64,000 bases of DNA from Novosphingobium barchaimii LL02 (GTDB lineage: Bacteria; Pseudomonadota; Alphaproteobacteria; Sphingomonadales; Sphingomonadaceae): the NCBI RefSeq assembly GCF_001046635.1, contig NZ_KQ130452.1, positions 546,668-610,667 on the forward strand, written 5' to 3'. Below are positions 16,362 to 26,551 of the stretch, one piece after another. Below the pieces are notes generated by a model. It had not been told where the DNA came from. It made no database searches and was given only the letters and a program-made list of their open reading frames with translations. The position numbers and the translations under genes were made by a program. Numbering within the stretch: position 1 is the stretch's first letter; every line of letters starts with the position of its first letter.

Positions 16362-17285
16362 CTACCAGAAGAAGTCGTAAATAACGTCGACCACTTCGCC
16401 GCTGTAGGTATCCACCAGCACCACGTCGTCGTAGTAGCGGACCCAGCGATAGGGACCGTAAACTGCGGGCAGACGGTACTGCCACGGATCATTCACCCAG
16501 TATCGGTTCCCGTAGAACATCGAGCCCAGCGAGAAGCCGATGCCCACGCGCCGGTACGAATAGTTTTGGTAAGGCGCATAATAACGCCCGATCTGGTAGG
16601 TGGAGCGATTGCGGCTGCGATAGCTTTGCCAATCATACCGATTGTCGCGGCGCCAGCTATTTCTGTCCCAGTTGCGGTTCTGGTTGTTGCCGTTGCCGCG
16701 CCAGCGGTCGTTGTCTCCGCGCCGGTCGTTGTTGTTGCCGTTGCCGCGCCAGCGGTCATTTTCTCCGCGGCGATCGTTGTTGCCCTGCCAGCCCGAGCCA
16801 CGGTCACGATTGTCATCGCGGCGGTCGTTGTTATTTTGCCATGAGGAACCGCGGTCACGGTCGCGGTTATCGCCGCGGCCGTTGTTGCGGTCACCGCCGC
16901 GATCAACGCGCACGTTGCCTTGCGGCGGGTTGGTGCGGCTTACCGGCTCGCCGTTACGGGTGCCGCCAGCCCAACCCGGCAGGTTGCGGCGGATTTCGTT
17001 GGGGCTTGCCTGCTGGCCCTGCGGCGGGCGCTGTTGCTGGCGGTCCACCTGCTGCTGGGGTCGACCAGCGTTGCCGCGCCAGTTGCCACGCTGGCCATCG
17101 TTCCCGCGTGCCTGCGGTTGGCCCTGGGGCTGAGGCTGGGGATGCGCGGCTTCGCGCTGGGCGCGTTCCCCGCGATCACCGTCGCCGCGCTGCGCGAAGG
17201 CGGGCGTGGACATCCCCGCTACCGCCAGCGCCATGGCGCCGGCCGTGAACAGTACACCTGCTTTTATCTTTATAGTTCTTGCCAT
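16362..17285 (-). CDS. RcnB family protein, secreted, Arg/Asn/Gly-rich
   Basis: 307 residues from the ATG at 17285 (GGAG nine bases upstream). A signal peptide ends at AFA-QRG (about residue 31). Residues 35-210 are low complexity, rich in Gln, Arg, Asn, Asp and Gly, with a 16-residue unit based on NDRWRGNGNN repeated in tandem. The C-terminal 90 residues hold the RcnB-like module, with YYAPYQNYSYRRVGIG and WVRYYDDVVLVDTYSGEVVD. RcnB in E. coli is a periplasmic nickel/cobalt homeostasis protein. Here only that domain is shared, so a metal role is inference. Confidence 0.8.
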   Translation of the reverse strand: MARTIKIKAGVLFTAGAMALAVAGMSTPAFAQRGDGDRGERAQREAAHPQPQPQGQPQARGNDGQRGNWRGNAGRPQQQVDRQQQRPPQGQQASPNEIRRNLPGWAGGTRNGEPVSRTNPPQGNVRVDRGGDRNNGRGDNRDRDRGSSWQNNNDRRDDNRDRGSGWQGNNDRRGENDRWRGNGNNNDRRGDNDRWRGNGNNQNRNWDRNSWRRDNRYDWQSYRSRNRSTYQIGRYYAPYQNYSYRRVGIGFSLGSMFYGNRYWVNDPWQYRLPAVYGPYRWVRYYDDVVLVDTYSGEVVDVIYDFFW

Positions 17286-17393
17286 TGTTCCGGTCTCCAA
17301 AACCGAATTCGCCGGACGGCGATTGCGGCTCATCGTGGAACACCTAATAAAACACCCCCGCTGTCGCGGACGTTAACCGCAGTGTTGCTCGTC

Positions 17394-17421
17394 GTTCATT
17401 TTCACAATTATGAAAATGAAC
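17394..17421. repeat. Perfect 10-bp inverted repeat
   Basis: GTTCATTTTC (17394-17403) and GAAAATGAAC (17412-17421) are exact complements with an 8-base AT-rich loop. It sits between the terminator of ettA and the promoter side of the RcnB-like gene. It could be an operator for the RcnB-like gene or the second stem of a tandem ettA terminator. Confidence 0.55.
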
Positions 17422-17422
17422 A

Positions 17423-17450
17423 GCCGCCGTCCCGGTTCCGGAACGGCGGC
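17423..17450 (-). terminator. Terminator of ettA
   Basis: GCCGCCGT and ACGGCGGC form an 8-bp stem with a GC-rich inner part. Read on the - strand it is 44 bp past the ettA stop and is followed by TGTTCATTTTCAT, a T-rich tract. Predicted Rho-independent terminator. Confidence 0.6.
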
Positions 17451-17493
17451 CTGTTTCATGTGGCGGCAAGCGCGGGCTGAGCCGCGCAAGCGG

Positions 17494-19173
<1,680 letters not shown>

Positions 19174-19278
19174 GGGCGTCCTTTGGATGGAAGAATACGA
19201 TATAGGAGTTCTTGGCAACGGCCCTTACAGGCCCGGACATGCGCCCGCAAGATGGGCGGGCATCGAGCGAGGCGCGCT

Positions 19279-20310
19279 TCAGGCGGGTCGGCGCAGGGCT
19301 TCGACCAGTTGGCGCGCCATGCGGGGCACGAAGGCCAGCCCAGCGGTCACCATCGGCACTGCAAGGATCGCCCAGTAGAAATTCACCGGTCGGGCGAAGC
19401 CGGCGAGCAGGACCGCGACGGCGCCGAGCCAGGGCAGGGCGATCCGCGCCAGCGGAGTGGGCGCGCCCAGAAAGCCCGTCAGTGCAAGCAACGCGACGAG
19501 ATAGGACAGCGGCGGCGGCAGAAGGTTGAGGAGGGTCACGTCCACGACATCCCGCAAGGGCGCTGCGGGCCCGCGCATCCCGCCCCACCCTTGTGAAAGA
19601 GCATCGCCCGGCAGCGAGAAAGGCGTAACCGCCAGTTTGTGCAGATAGAGCGCAATGGCATAGGCAGCGAGCAGGGCGATCCAACCAGCCGCCTCGCGCT
19701 TTCTGCCGCCGCGCAGAGCCCAGAATGCCGCGATGGGCACGAAAGGCAGCGCCAGTTCGCGGATCGCCAGTGCGCAGGCGATGATGAGAAGCGCGGGAAC
19801 CCACAGGCCGCGCGCCAGCAGCGCCGTCGCCAGCGCGATGAGGACGCCCGCCCACAGTTCATGGGTCACTACCAGATTGGCGCTGGCCACCATGGCGCCG
19901 CCGACGAGAACCAGCAGTGGCGCGCCCAGCCTCTCGGCGGCGCTGCCCAGCGGCCGCAACATCGCGTACCAGGCGAGGGCGGTGATCGCCAGCAGGGCGC
20001 CCAGCAGCAGGTGCGCGGCTTTCAACCCCAGCGCGGCCTCGATCCAGGCGAGGGTCGGCAAGCGGACGGTGACGAAGGGGCTGGTGGGAAAGCCGTGGGC
20101 GCGGTGAAGGCGGGTGGCGGCGTGGTAATAGCCCTCGCCGCGGCTCACGGCCTGGGCGATGTCGACGTAGAGCTTCACGTCGGAATATGTGCCGCTTCCG
20201 GTAATCGCAGTGCCGCCTGGCTCAGCGTGGATAGTGAGCGCCAGCGCCGCGAGCAGCACCAGCCCGGCAAGGACGACAAGAGCCTGAAGGCGAGAGAGCG
20301 AGGCTAACAT
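19279..20310 (-). CDS. Multi-pass membrane protein of unknown function
   Basis: 343 residues with about nine hydrophobic helices spread along its length and a cleavable-looking or anchoring first helix (ALVVLAGLVLLAALALTI). The first loop contains YSDVKLYVDIAQAV and a Pro-rich SPFVTVRLPT. This layout, an acidic first loop followed by many helices, recalls GT-C type glycosyltransferases (DUF2029/GT39 groups), but no diagnostic motif is clear. It is divergent from the M28 peptidase gene and 105 bp upstream of ettA on the same strand. Confidence 0.7.
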   Translation of the reverse strand: MLASLSRLQALVVLAGLVLLAALALTIHAEPGGTAITGSGTYSDVKLYVDIAQAVSRGEGYYHAATRLHRAHGFPTSPFVTVRLPTLAWIEAALGLKAAHLLLGALLAITALAWYAMLRPLGSAAERLGAPLLVLVGGAMVASANLVVTHELWAGVLIALATALLARGLWVPALLIIACALAIRELALPFVPIAAFWALRGGRKREAAGWIALLAAYAIALYLHKLAVTPFSLPGDALSQGWGGMRGPAAPLRDVVDVTLLNLLPPPLSYLVALLALTGFLGAPTPLARIALPWLGAVAVLLAGFARPVNFYWAILAVPMVTAGLAFVPRMARQLVEALRRPA

Positions 20311-20433
20311 GGCGCGGTTGTGTTCGCTGGGATGGCTTACCGCAAGTAGCCCGCGCGCCGCTTTTCCACATCGACACGGGAGGCGCCTAACCGCACCTTG
20401 GCAGGACCTTACCGCTCGGTTAGCACCTGCAAC

Positions 20434-21813
20434 ATGAGCATTGTCACCAAGCCCCGCCCGCCCATCGCTTTCGGCCTTGCGGCCGCCGCGCTGACCGTTG
20501 CCGTCCCCGCCTTTGCCGCGCCCGTTCAGGGGTCCGGTGTCGCCTGGGATATCGTCGAGGGGCTAACCACCGAGATCGGCCCGCGCCCTGCCGGTTCGTC
20601 CGCCGAGGACCGGGCGCGGGACTGGGGCGCGCAAAAGCTCAAGTCGCTCGGCTTCCAGAAGGTCGCGGTCGAGGAATTCAAGACCCGCGCCTGGACGCGC
20701 GGCCCCGAAAGCGCGGCTCTGACCGCGCCTTATGCCCAGCCGCTGGCGATCACGGCGCTGGGCTTTTCGGTGCCCACGCCAAAGGGTGGGCTGAAGGCGC
20801 AGCTGGTCTATTTCCCCACGCTCGCCGCGCTGGAGGCTGCGCCGGATGGCTCGCTAAAAGGCAAGGTCGCTTTCATCGACCACGCCATGCGGGCCGCGCA
20901 GGACGGTTCGGGTTACGGCCCTTATGGCAACGTGCGCAGGCAGGGGCCGACCATCGCCTCGCGCAAGGGAGCAGCCGGCGTCGTCATCCGTTCGGCGGGC
21001 ACCGACAGCCACCGCAATCCGCATACCGGGGTCACGACTTTCGCCAGGGACGTGACGCCGATCCCCTCGGGCGCGGTCTCCAACCCAGATGCCGACCTGA
21101 TCGCCCGCACCGCCGCGCGGGGCAAGCCGATGGCGATCGACCTGACGCTGATGGGCAAGCCGTTTCCCGATGCGACGTCGGGCAACGTGGTGGCAGAACT
21201 GCCGGGCCGCGATCCTTCGCTTCCGATCATCGTCGTCGCCTGCCACCTCGATTCCTGGGATCTGGGCACCGGTGCGGTGGACGATGCCTCGGGCTGCGCG
21301 ATCGTGACGGCGGCTGCGCTGGCCGCCAGCAAGGACGGGCAGACCTTGCGCACCATCCGGGTGCTATGGTCCGGCAACGAGGAGATGGGCCTTTCCGGCG
21401 GCGGCGGCGAACATTACGTCAGGCTGCATGGCAGCGAGCCCCACGCGATGGCGATGGAAAGCGATTTCGGCGCCGACAAGGTGTGGCAGTTGAAGTTCAA
21501 CACCGCGCCCGCCGACAAGGCGATGGCCGACAAGGTTAAGGCCGCGCTCTGGCCCATGGGCATCGTGCCTCATGAAGGCGCTGCCGACGGCGGCGAGGAC
21601 GTTTCCGCGATCATCAAGGCGCAAAACCTGGCGGTGATCGACCTGGGGCAGGACGGGATGCATTACTTCGACCTGCACCACACGCCCGACGATACGCTCG
21701 ACAAGGTCGATCCGCTGGCGCTTCAGCAGAATGTCGATGCCTGGGCTGCGGTGCTCAAGGTGGTGGCTAATGAGGCCGGGCCGATCGGCAAGGCCACCGC
21801 GAAGGCGGAATAG
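20434..21813 (+). CDS. M28 family zinc peptidase, secreted
   Basis: 459 residues with a signal peptide (ends near PAFAAPV). The zinc ligands of the M28 family are visible: HLD in ACHLDSWDLG, the bridging Asp in GAVDDASG, Glu-Glu in GNEEMGLSG, Asp in MESDFGAD and His in DLHHTPDDT. A PA-like insert lies between about 120 and 240. This order matches M28B carboxypeptidase Q-like aminopeptidases or dipeptidases. The ATG at 20434 gives a proper signal peptide; a TTG at 20398 would add 12 residues. It is monocistronic, ending at a strong hairpin. Confidence 0.9.
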   Translation: MSIVTKPRPPIAFGLAAAALTVAVPAFAAPVQGSGVAWDIVEGLTTEIGPRPAGSSAEDRARDWGAQKLKSLGFQKVAVEEFKTRAWTRGPESAALTAPYAQPLAITALGFSVPTPKGGLKAQLVYFPTLAALEAAPDGSLKGKVAFIDHAMRAAQDGSGYGPYGNVRRQGPTIASRKGAAGVVIRSAGTDSHRNPHTGVTTFARDVTPIPSGAVSNPDADLIARTAARGKPMAIDLTLMGKPFPDATSGNVVAELPGRDPSLPIIVVACHLDSWDLGTGAVDDASGCAIVTAAALAASKDGQTLRTIRVLWSGNEEMGLSGGGGEHYVRLHGSEPHAMAMESDFGADKVWQLKFNTAPADKAMADKVKAALWPMGIVPHEGAADGGEDVSAIIKAQNLAVIDLGQDGMHYFDLHHTPDDTLDKVDPLALQQNVDAWAAVLKVVANEAGPIGKATAKAE

Positions 21814-21838
21814 GCCAGCGTTTCGTCCGGCCTGAAGG

Positions 21839-21877
21839 AAGCGGGGCCGCCCGATAAGGCCGGGGCCCCGCTTTACT
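21839..21877. terminator. Bidirectional terminator between convergent genes
   Basis: AAGCGGGGCC (21839-21848) pairs exactly with GGCCCCGCTT (21864-21873). On the + strand TTTACTTCT follows. The hairpin lies between the stops of the M28 gene (21813) and the CitE-like gene (21879, - strand), so it can serve both. Confidence 0.7.
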
Positions 21878-21878
21878 T

Positions 21879-22751
21879 CTAGTCCGCCGCAGCAATCCTC
21901 TGCGCCACGGAAACCAGCCGCTTGGCCTGTTCCAGATGTAGCAGTTCGGTCATCTTGCCATCGACGCGGATAGCGCCCTTACCCTGGTTCTCGGGCAGGG
22001 TGAATGCCTCGATCACCGTCTGCGCCCAGGCGAGGTCCACTTCTCCGGGCGAGAACACCGTGTTGCACGGATCGACCTGCGCCGGGTGGATCAGGCTCTT
22101 GCCGTCGAAGCCGAACAGCAGCCCCTGCCGGGCCTCGGCGGAGAAGATATCGAGATCGCGGAACTCGTTGCACACGCCGTCGAGCACCGCGACGCCGTGC
22201 GCGCGGGCGGCAGCGACCGCCATCGACAGGAACGGCAGGAACGGCGTTCGCTCCGGCGTCAGTTGCGCGCGCATTTCCTTGGCGAGGTCGTTGGTCCCCA
22301 TGATCCACAGCGAAAGGCGGCTGGAATGGGCCATTGCCGCGATGGGCTCCAGCGCGAAGACGCTGGCGCAAGTCTCGATCATAGCCCAAAGCTGCATCGA
22401 GGCGGGCGCGGCGGACAGCGCCAGTTCGTAACGGGCGATGTCCTGCGGGCTGTCGACCTTGGGCACCAGCACCGCATCGGCCTTCGATCCGACGATGGCG
22501 GCAAGGTCCGCCGCGCCCCATTCGGTGTCGATGCCGTTGGCGCGGATGGCGACCTCGCGGTGGCCGAAGCCGCCTTCCGCGACCGCGGCGACGGCGGCTG
22601 CGCGCGCCTCTGCCTTGGCCTCAGGCGCGACCGCGTCTTCAAGGTCCAGGATGACCACGTCGCAGGGCAGCGTGCGGGCCTTGGCAATGGCCTTGGCATT
22701 GGAGGCAGGCAGATAGAGCGCGCTGCGGCGGGGACGGTCGGCTGGGGTCAT
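21879..22751 (-). CDS. HpcH/HpaI aldolase / CitE-like CoA ester lyase
   Basis: 290 residues. A TIM-barrel lyase of the citrate lyase beta family: RSALYLPASNAKAIAKA at the N-terminus, the Asp-Glu motif VILDLEDAVAPEAK, metal-binding Glu in MIETCAS, and GFDGKSLIHPAQ near the C-terminus. Family members split malyl-CoA, methylmalyl-CoA or citramalyl-CoA. No citrate lyase alpha or gamma gene is nearby, so it is a stand-alone enzyme, and the exact substrate cannot be told from the sequence. Confidence 0.88.
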   Translation of the reverse strand: MTPADRPRRSALYLPASNAKAIAKARTLPCDVVILDLEDAVAPEAKAEARAAAVAAVAEGGFGHREVAIRANGIDTEWGAADLAAIVGSKADAVLVPKVDSPQDIARYELALSAAPASMQLWAMIETCASVFALEPIAAMAHSSRLSLWIMGTNDLAKEMRAQLTPERTPFLPFLSMAVAAARAHGVAVLDGVCNEFRDLDIFSAEARQGLLFGFDGKSLIHPAQVDPCNTVFSPGEVDLAWAQTVIEAFTLPENQGKGAIRVDGKMTELLHLEQAKRLVSVAQRIAAAD

Positions 22752-23067
22752 GCAGGCAGGTTCCCAAGATCAAGAATGTCACCGCTTCCTTGCGGCGGCC
22801 AATAGCGACCGGTCAAGCGCAAGCGGTATGCTTGCTCCAGTATTACCGCGGCCCTCAGGGGTTCCCTCTAATCCCAAAGTCCAATTGCAAACGATTTAAC
22901 GCAGCTTATGTTCAGGCTGTCGCCAGCGAGCATCGGGTACAATGGTCACGACGCGGAGAGGTTACTCTCGTTTTCTCCGCGCACACTCGCGGCAAAAGCC
23001 CTTCGTGGGTCGCACTTGTCGCCCCGTGACCCGTTCCGTCAAAGAACGGGCGCGGGGTGACGTTTGC
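22752..23067. other. Intergenic region with a long hairpin at 23018-23061
   Basis: 316 bp without a convincing gene. At 23018-23061 a two-part hairpin forms: inner stem CCCGTTC / GAACGGG, outer stem GTCGCCCCG / CGGGGTGAC. It lies 7 bp past the stop of the SDR gene (- strand) and could terminate it, although no T-run follows. The rest presumably holds the promoter of the CitE-like gene; I see no clear boxes. Confidence 0.5.
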
Positions 23068-23955
23068 TCAGGCGTTTACGCTTTCGAGCATTCGCTCGCT
23101 TTCCCTCCAGAGCCGCGATGCGGCCTCGTCGTCCAGCGCCTGCGGCGCGGCTTGTGCTTCCGCGAGATCGTAGAAATAGCGTCCACCATGCATGCCCGGC
23201 TCGGGCGCGGTTGCCAGCCATACGATTGTGCGGGCGGGCTGTTCGGGCATGATAAGGTTCTGCGTGGCCATGTAGGCCTTAAGCGAGGGCTCGCCGTGGC
23301 TGGAGAAATTGGACCTGACCTTGCCGGGGTGCATCCCCTGGGCAACGATACCGCGTCCCTCCACCTTGCGGTTGAGTTCGCGCGTGAACAGGAGGTTCGC
23401 GAGCTTGGCCTGACAATAGGCCGATCCCGCGGCGAAGTCCTCGCGCATCATCAGGTCATTCCAGCGCATCGCGGAGCACTGCTTGTGGGCGAGCGAGGAG
23501 ACGGCGATGACGCGCACCGTACCCGGTGCGGAAGTCTCGCTGGCTTGCTCCAGCAAGGGCATGAGTTCGCGGGTCAGGAGGAATGGTGCAAGGTGGTTGG
23601 CCGCGAAAGTCCACTCGAGCCCCTCGGACGACGTGTAAAGACCATCGCGAACTCCGCCTGCGTTGTTGACGAGGACGTGGACCCGGTCCGTCAGCGCGGC
23701 GATCTCTGCGGCGATGCGGCGCACGTTGGCCATCTCGGCAAAATCGCCGCGCAGAAAATCGACACGTCCGCCGGGCGGGGAGAGAGCGCGAAGGTCAGTC
23801 TCCGCAGAGGCGCTCCGCTCGGCATCGCGGCCGGTGCCGATGACGTGCCAGCCCATGCGGGCAAACGCCTCGGCGCTGGCCTTGCCGATGCCGGAACTGG
23901 CGCCGGTGACTACGACGCAGCGTCCTACGGGGGTATTCGGATCGGGAGCGTTCAT
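23068..23955 (-). CDS. Short-chain dehydrogenase/reductase
   Basis: 295 residues. Rossmann motif TGASSGIG (17-24), NNAG in VLVNNAGGV, the catalytic Ser in AVSSLAHK and the Tyr-Lys pair in SAYCQAKLAN. The size and the C-terminal extension resemble the retinol dehydrogenase-like or WW-oxidoreductase-like SDRs. The substrate is unknown. A GGAGG ribosome-binding site lies nine bases before the ATG at 23955. Confidence 0.9.
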   Translation of the reverse strand: MNAPDPNTPVGRCVVVTGASSGIGKASAEAFARMGWHVIGTGRDAERSASAETDLRALSPPGGRVDFLRGDFAEMANVRRIAAEIAALTDRVHVLVNNAGGVRDGLYTSSEGLEWTFAANHLAPFLLTRELMPLLEQASETSAPGTVRVIAVSSLAHKQCSAMRWNDLMMREDFAAGSAYCQAKLANLLFTRELNRKVEGRGIVAQGMHPGKVRSNFSSHGEPSLKAYMATQNLIMPEQPARTIVWLATAPEPGMHGGRYFYDLAEAQAAPQALDDEAASRLWRESERMLESVNA

Positions 23956-24285
23956 TTCAGGTATCCTCCGGTGTTTTGTTCATTCACGCATCCGTTTTCC
24001 GGATCGCGCCTGATCTCCTGCCGTCTTGGCTCTGCGCTCTTGTGGCACGAAACTTAGCGTGAAGCGCAGGCGCCTGTCGATATCGCGAGGCAAGCCAGAG
24101 CCAGTGCGTGAGCAGGGCCGCGCCTGAACGCCCTCCCGGCATCGCCGACACGGATTGTCGATCAGCAGGCGGACGGGGCACTTGCCTGGCTCGGCCAGTA
24201 CGCTACCCATCGTCCAAATGCCCGGCTGCGCGAGGAAGATAACACGCGGGTCGTTTCAGAAATGTCGTAGAGGATCACCAGTACC
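23956..24285. other. Intergenic region, possible gene remnant
   Basis: 330 bp between the SDR and lipoyl-domain genes, which point away from each other. A frame of 52 codons (24112-24270) stays open to a stop 15 bp before the lipoyl gene. It has a plausible amino-acid composition (DQQADGALAWLGQYATHRPN within it) but no usable start codon. It may be the decayed 3' end of a lost gene. Otherwise I see only the expected promoter space. Confidence 0.35.
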
Positions 24286-24516
24286 ATGGCCGTCGAAATC
24301 CTGCTCCCGAAGATCGGTTTCTCCATGCAGGAGGGCCAGGTTGCCGAATGGCTCGCCAAGGACGGCGACGCTGTGAGCGAGGGGCAGCCGCTATTCTCGC
24401 TCGAAGCCGACAAGTCGACCAACGAAGTCGAGGCGCCGGCATCGGGTACGCTCAAGATCGTCGGACAGGTCGGCGAAACCTACGAAGTCGGCACGGTACT
24501 CGGCTACATCGAGTAA
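24286..24516 (+). CDS. Stand-alone lipoyl/biotinyl carrier domain
   Basis: 76 residues, exactly one biotinyl/lipoyl domain. The modified Lys would be Lys43 in LEADKSTNEVEAP, which is the lipoyl-type DKxxxEV context rather than the biotin MKM. In E2 proteins this domain is fused to a catalytic acyltransferase, but here nothing follows and no 2-oxoacid dehydrogenase or glycine cleavage gene is adjacent. It must serve an enzyme encoded elsewhere, or act as a free carrier. The start has an AGGATCACC stretch upstream as a weak ribosome-binding site. A start at ATG 24286 gives the complete fold. Confidence 0.85.
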   Translation: MAVEILLPKIGFSMQEGQVAEWLAKDGDAVSEGQPLFSLEADKSTNEVEAPASGTLKIVGQVGETYEVGTVLGYIE

Positions 24517-24566
24517 TCCTGCTCATTCTGCTGGACAGCGCGGCGCTGCCAGACCAGATTGCCCGG

Positions 24567-25109
24567 ATGCTCAAGACTTTCCTTGCTCCGCTCGCCGCTG
24601 CGACTTTTCTGTTCGCGCCCGGTGTCGCCAGCGCCAGCCTTCCGGTTGGCGCGAAGGCCCCTGAATTCGCCACCAAGGGCGCGAAGGGCGGCAAGGTCAT
24701 GGGCTTCGACCTTAAGCAGGCGCTCAAGCGCGGGCCCGTCGTGCTTTACTTCTATCCGAAGGCCTTCACGCAGGGCTGCACGCTGGAGGCTCACGCTTTC
24801 GCCGAGGCGTCGGACGATTTCGCCAAGGCCGGTGCGTCGGTGGTGGGCATGTCGGCGGATGACTTGCCCACCCTGCAGAAGTTCTCGACCGAGGCCTGCC
24901 GTGACAAGTTTGCTGTTGCCATCGCGACGCCCAAGATCATCAAGGACTACGACGTCGCCCTCAAGCGTGAAGGCGCCCCGGCCGGGATGACCGACCGCAC
25001 CAGCTACGTCATCGCCAGGGATGGACGGATCACCATGGTCCATTCCGAACTGGACTACCGCGATCACGTCAAGCTGACGCTCGAAGCTGTGCAGAAGCTC
25101 AAGAAGTAG
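24567..25109 (+). CDS. Peroxiredoxin (BCP/PrxQ-like), exported
   Basis: 180 residues. A signal peptide (MLKTFLAPLAAATFLFAPGV then ASA) precedes a thioredoxin-fold peroxidase domain. The peroxidatic Cys71 is in YPKAFTQGCTLEAHAF, the PxxxTxxCTxEA pattern of BCP/PrxQ. A second Cys at 111 (STEACRDKF) is a likely resolving residue. It reduces peroxides outside the cytoplasm. It begins 50 bp after the lipoyl-domain gene and may be co-transcribed. Confidence 0.88.
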   Translation: MLKTFLAPLAAATFLFAPGVASASLPVGAKAPEFATKGAKGGKVMGFDLKQALKRGPVVLYFYPKAFTQGCTLEAHAFAEASDDFAKAGASVVGMSADDLPTLQKFSTEACRDKFAVAIATPKIIKDYDVALKREGAPAGMTDRTSYVIARDGRITMVHSELDYRDHVKLTLEAVQKLKK

Positions 25110-25317
25110 CAGGCTTCCTCTGCCCGGGCCCGTTCGCTGCGGGGCAGGGCGGGGCTGGCGGGACGGCGTGATGGCGCCCGCTCACTTGCGTGCTTGAACA
25201 TCACCCCCATCACCGGGTAATAGCGCCGCCTTCCAGCGCGCCGATATCTTAGCGCGCTTTACATACGCCGCTCTCGCGTTATGCGCACGGCGTAGCAGTT
25301 TCGTTGGAGAATTCCCC

Positions 25318-26445
25318 ATGCGTGCCGAAGGGCAGGCCCACATAGCGCGTATCGAGAAGGCCCTCGCGCTGGTCCGCAAGTTCCTCGACTGGGACCGCGC
25401 CCTGCGCCGGTTCGACGAGTTGAACGCGCGCGTCGAGGATCCCACTCTCTGGGACAAGCCCAAGGAGGCCGAGGCGGTCATGAAGGAGCGCCGCCGGCTG
25501 GAGGCCTCGATCGGGACCGTCAACGAGATCAGCGCCGAGATGGCTGACGCCGCCGAATTCGTCGAACTGGGCGAGATGGAAGGCGACGAGGATACCATCA
25601 AGGAAGGCCTCGCCACGCTTTCGGCGCTGGCCGACCGCGCCGATGCCGACAAGATCCAGGCGCTGCTTGGCGGCGAAGCCGACAGCAACGATACCTACCT
25701 CGAAGTCCATGCGGGCGCGGGTGGTACGGAAAGCCAGGACTGGGCTGAAATCCTCCAGCGCATGTACACCCGCTGGGCTGAGCGCCGGGGTTACAAGGTC
25801 GAACTGGTCGATTACCATTCGGGTGAATCCGCTGGCATCAAGAGCTGCACGCTGCTGATCAAGGGCGAAAACGCCTATGGCTATGCCAAGACCGAAAGCG
25901 GTGTCCACCGTCTGGTCCGCATCAGTCCGTATGACAGCGCGGCGCGCCGCCACACCAGCTTCTCGTCGGTGTGGGTATACCCGGTGATCGACGACACCTT
26001 CGAAATCGATATAAACCCGTCTGACCTGAAGATCGACACGTACCGCGCTTCGGGTGCGGGCGGTCAGCACGTCAACACCACCGATTCGGCCGTGCGCATC
26101 ACCCACCAGCCGTCCGGCATCATCGTTGCCAGCCAGATTGACCGTTCACAGCACAAGAACCGCGAAATCGCCATGGGCATGCTCAAGGCGCGCATGTTCG
26201 AGGCCGAAATGCGCCGCCGCGAGGAAGCCGCCAGCGCCGAACACGCCAGCAAGAGCGACATCGGCTGGGGCCACCAGATCCGCTCCTACGTGCTGCAGCC
26301 ATACCAGCAGGTGAAGGACCTGCGCACCGGCTACGTATCGACCGCGCCGGACGACGTGCTCGACGGTGAACTAGATCCGTTCATGGCCGCTGCGCTCTCG
26401 CAGCGTGTCACCGGCGAGAAGGTCGACGTCGAGGACGTGGACTGA
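25318..26445 (+). CDS. prfB: Peptide chain release factor 2
   Basis: 375 residues. It ends translation at UGA and UAA codons. The GGQ loop is in ASGAGGQHVNTTDSAVRITH. The codon-reading SPF tripeptide is SPY here (VRISPYDSAARRHTSF). The gene is a single open frame: there is no internal UGA frameshift as in E. coli, as usual for alphaproteobacteria. The 208 bp upstream hold no gene. It stands alone, with its start at the ATG after GGAGAATTCCCC. Confidence 0.95.
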   Translation: MRAEGQAHIARIEKALALVRKFLDWDRALRRFDELNARVEDPTLWDKPKEAEAVMKERRRLEASIGTVNEISAEMADAAEFVELGEMEGDEDTIKEGLATLSALADRADADKIQALLGGEADSNDTYLEVHAGAGGTESQDWAEILQRMYTRWAERRGYKVELVDYHSGESAGIKSCTLLIKGENAYGYAKTESGVHRLVRISPYDSAARRHTSFSSVWVYPVIDDTFEIDINPSDLKIDTYRASGAGGQHVNTTDSAVRITHQPSGIIVASQIDRSQHKNREIAMGMLKARMFEAEMRRREEAASAEHASKSDIGWGHQIRSYVLQPYQQVKDLRTGYVSTAPDDVLDGELDPFMAAALSQRVTGEKVDVEDVD

Positions 26446-26551
26446 TCCAGCCTTTTATGAACCTGTTGGACGTCCCGCCGCGAGACGGGGCGCCTGGTTC
26501 ATGCTGCCGCAAGGGTTTTGCCAACGTGACCTCGAGTCGCTAAGGGGCCGC

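Noticed and set aside
24112-24270. 52-codon open frame ending just before the lipoyl-domain gene
   Set aside because: No start codon or ribosome-binding site. Kept only as a possible gene remnant in the note on the intergenic region.
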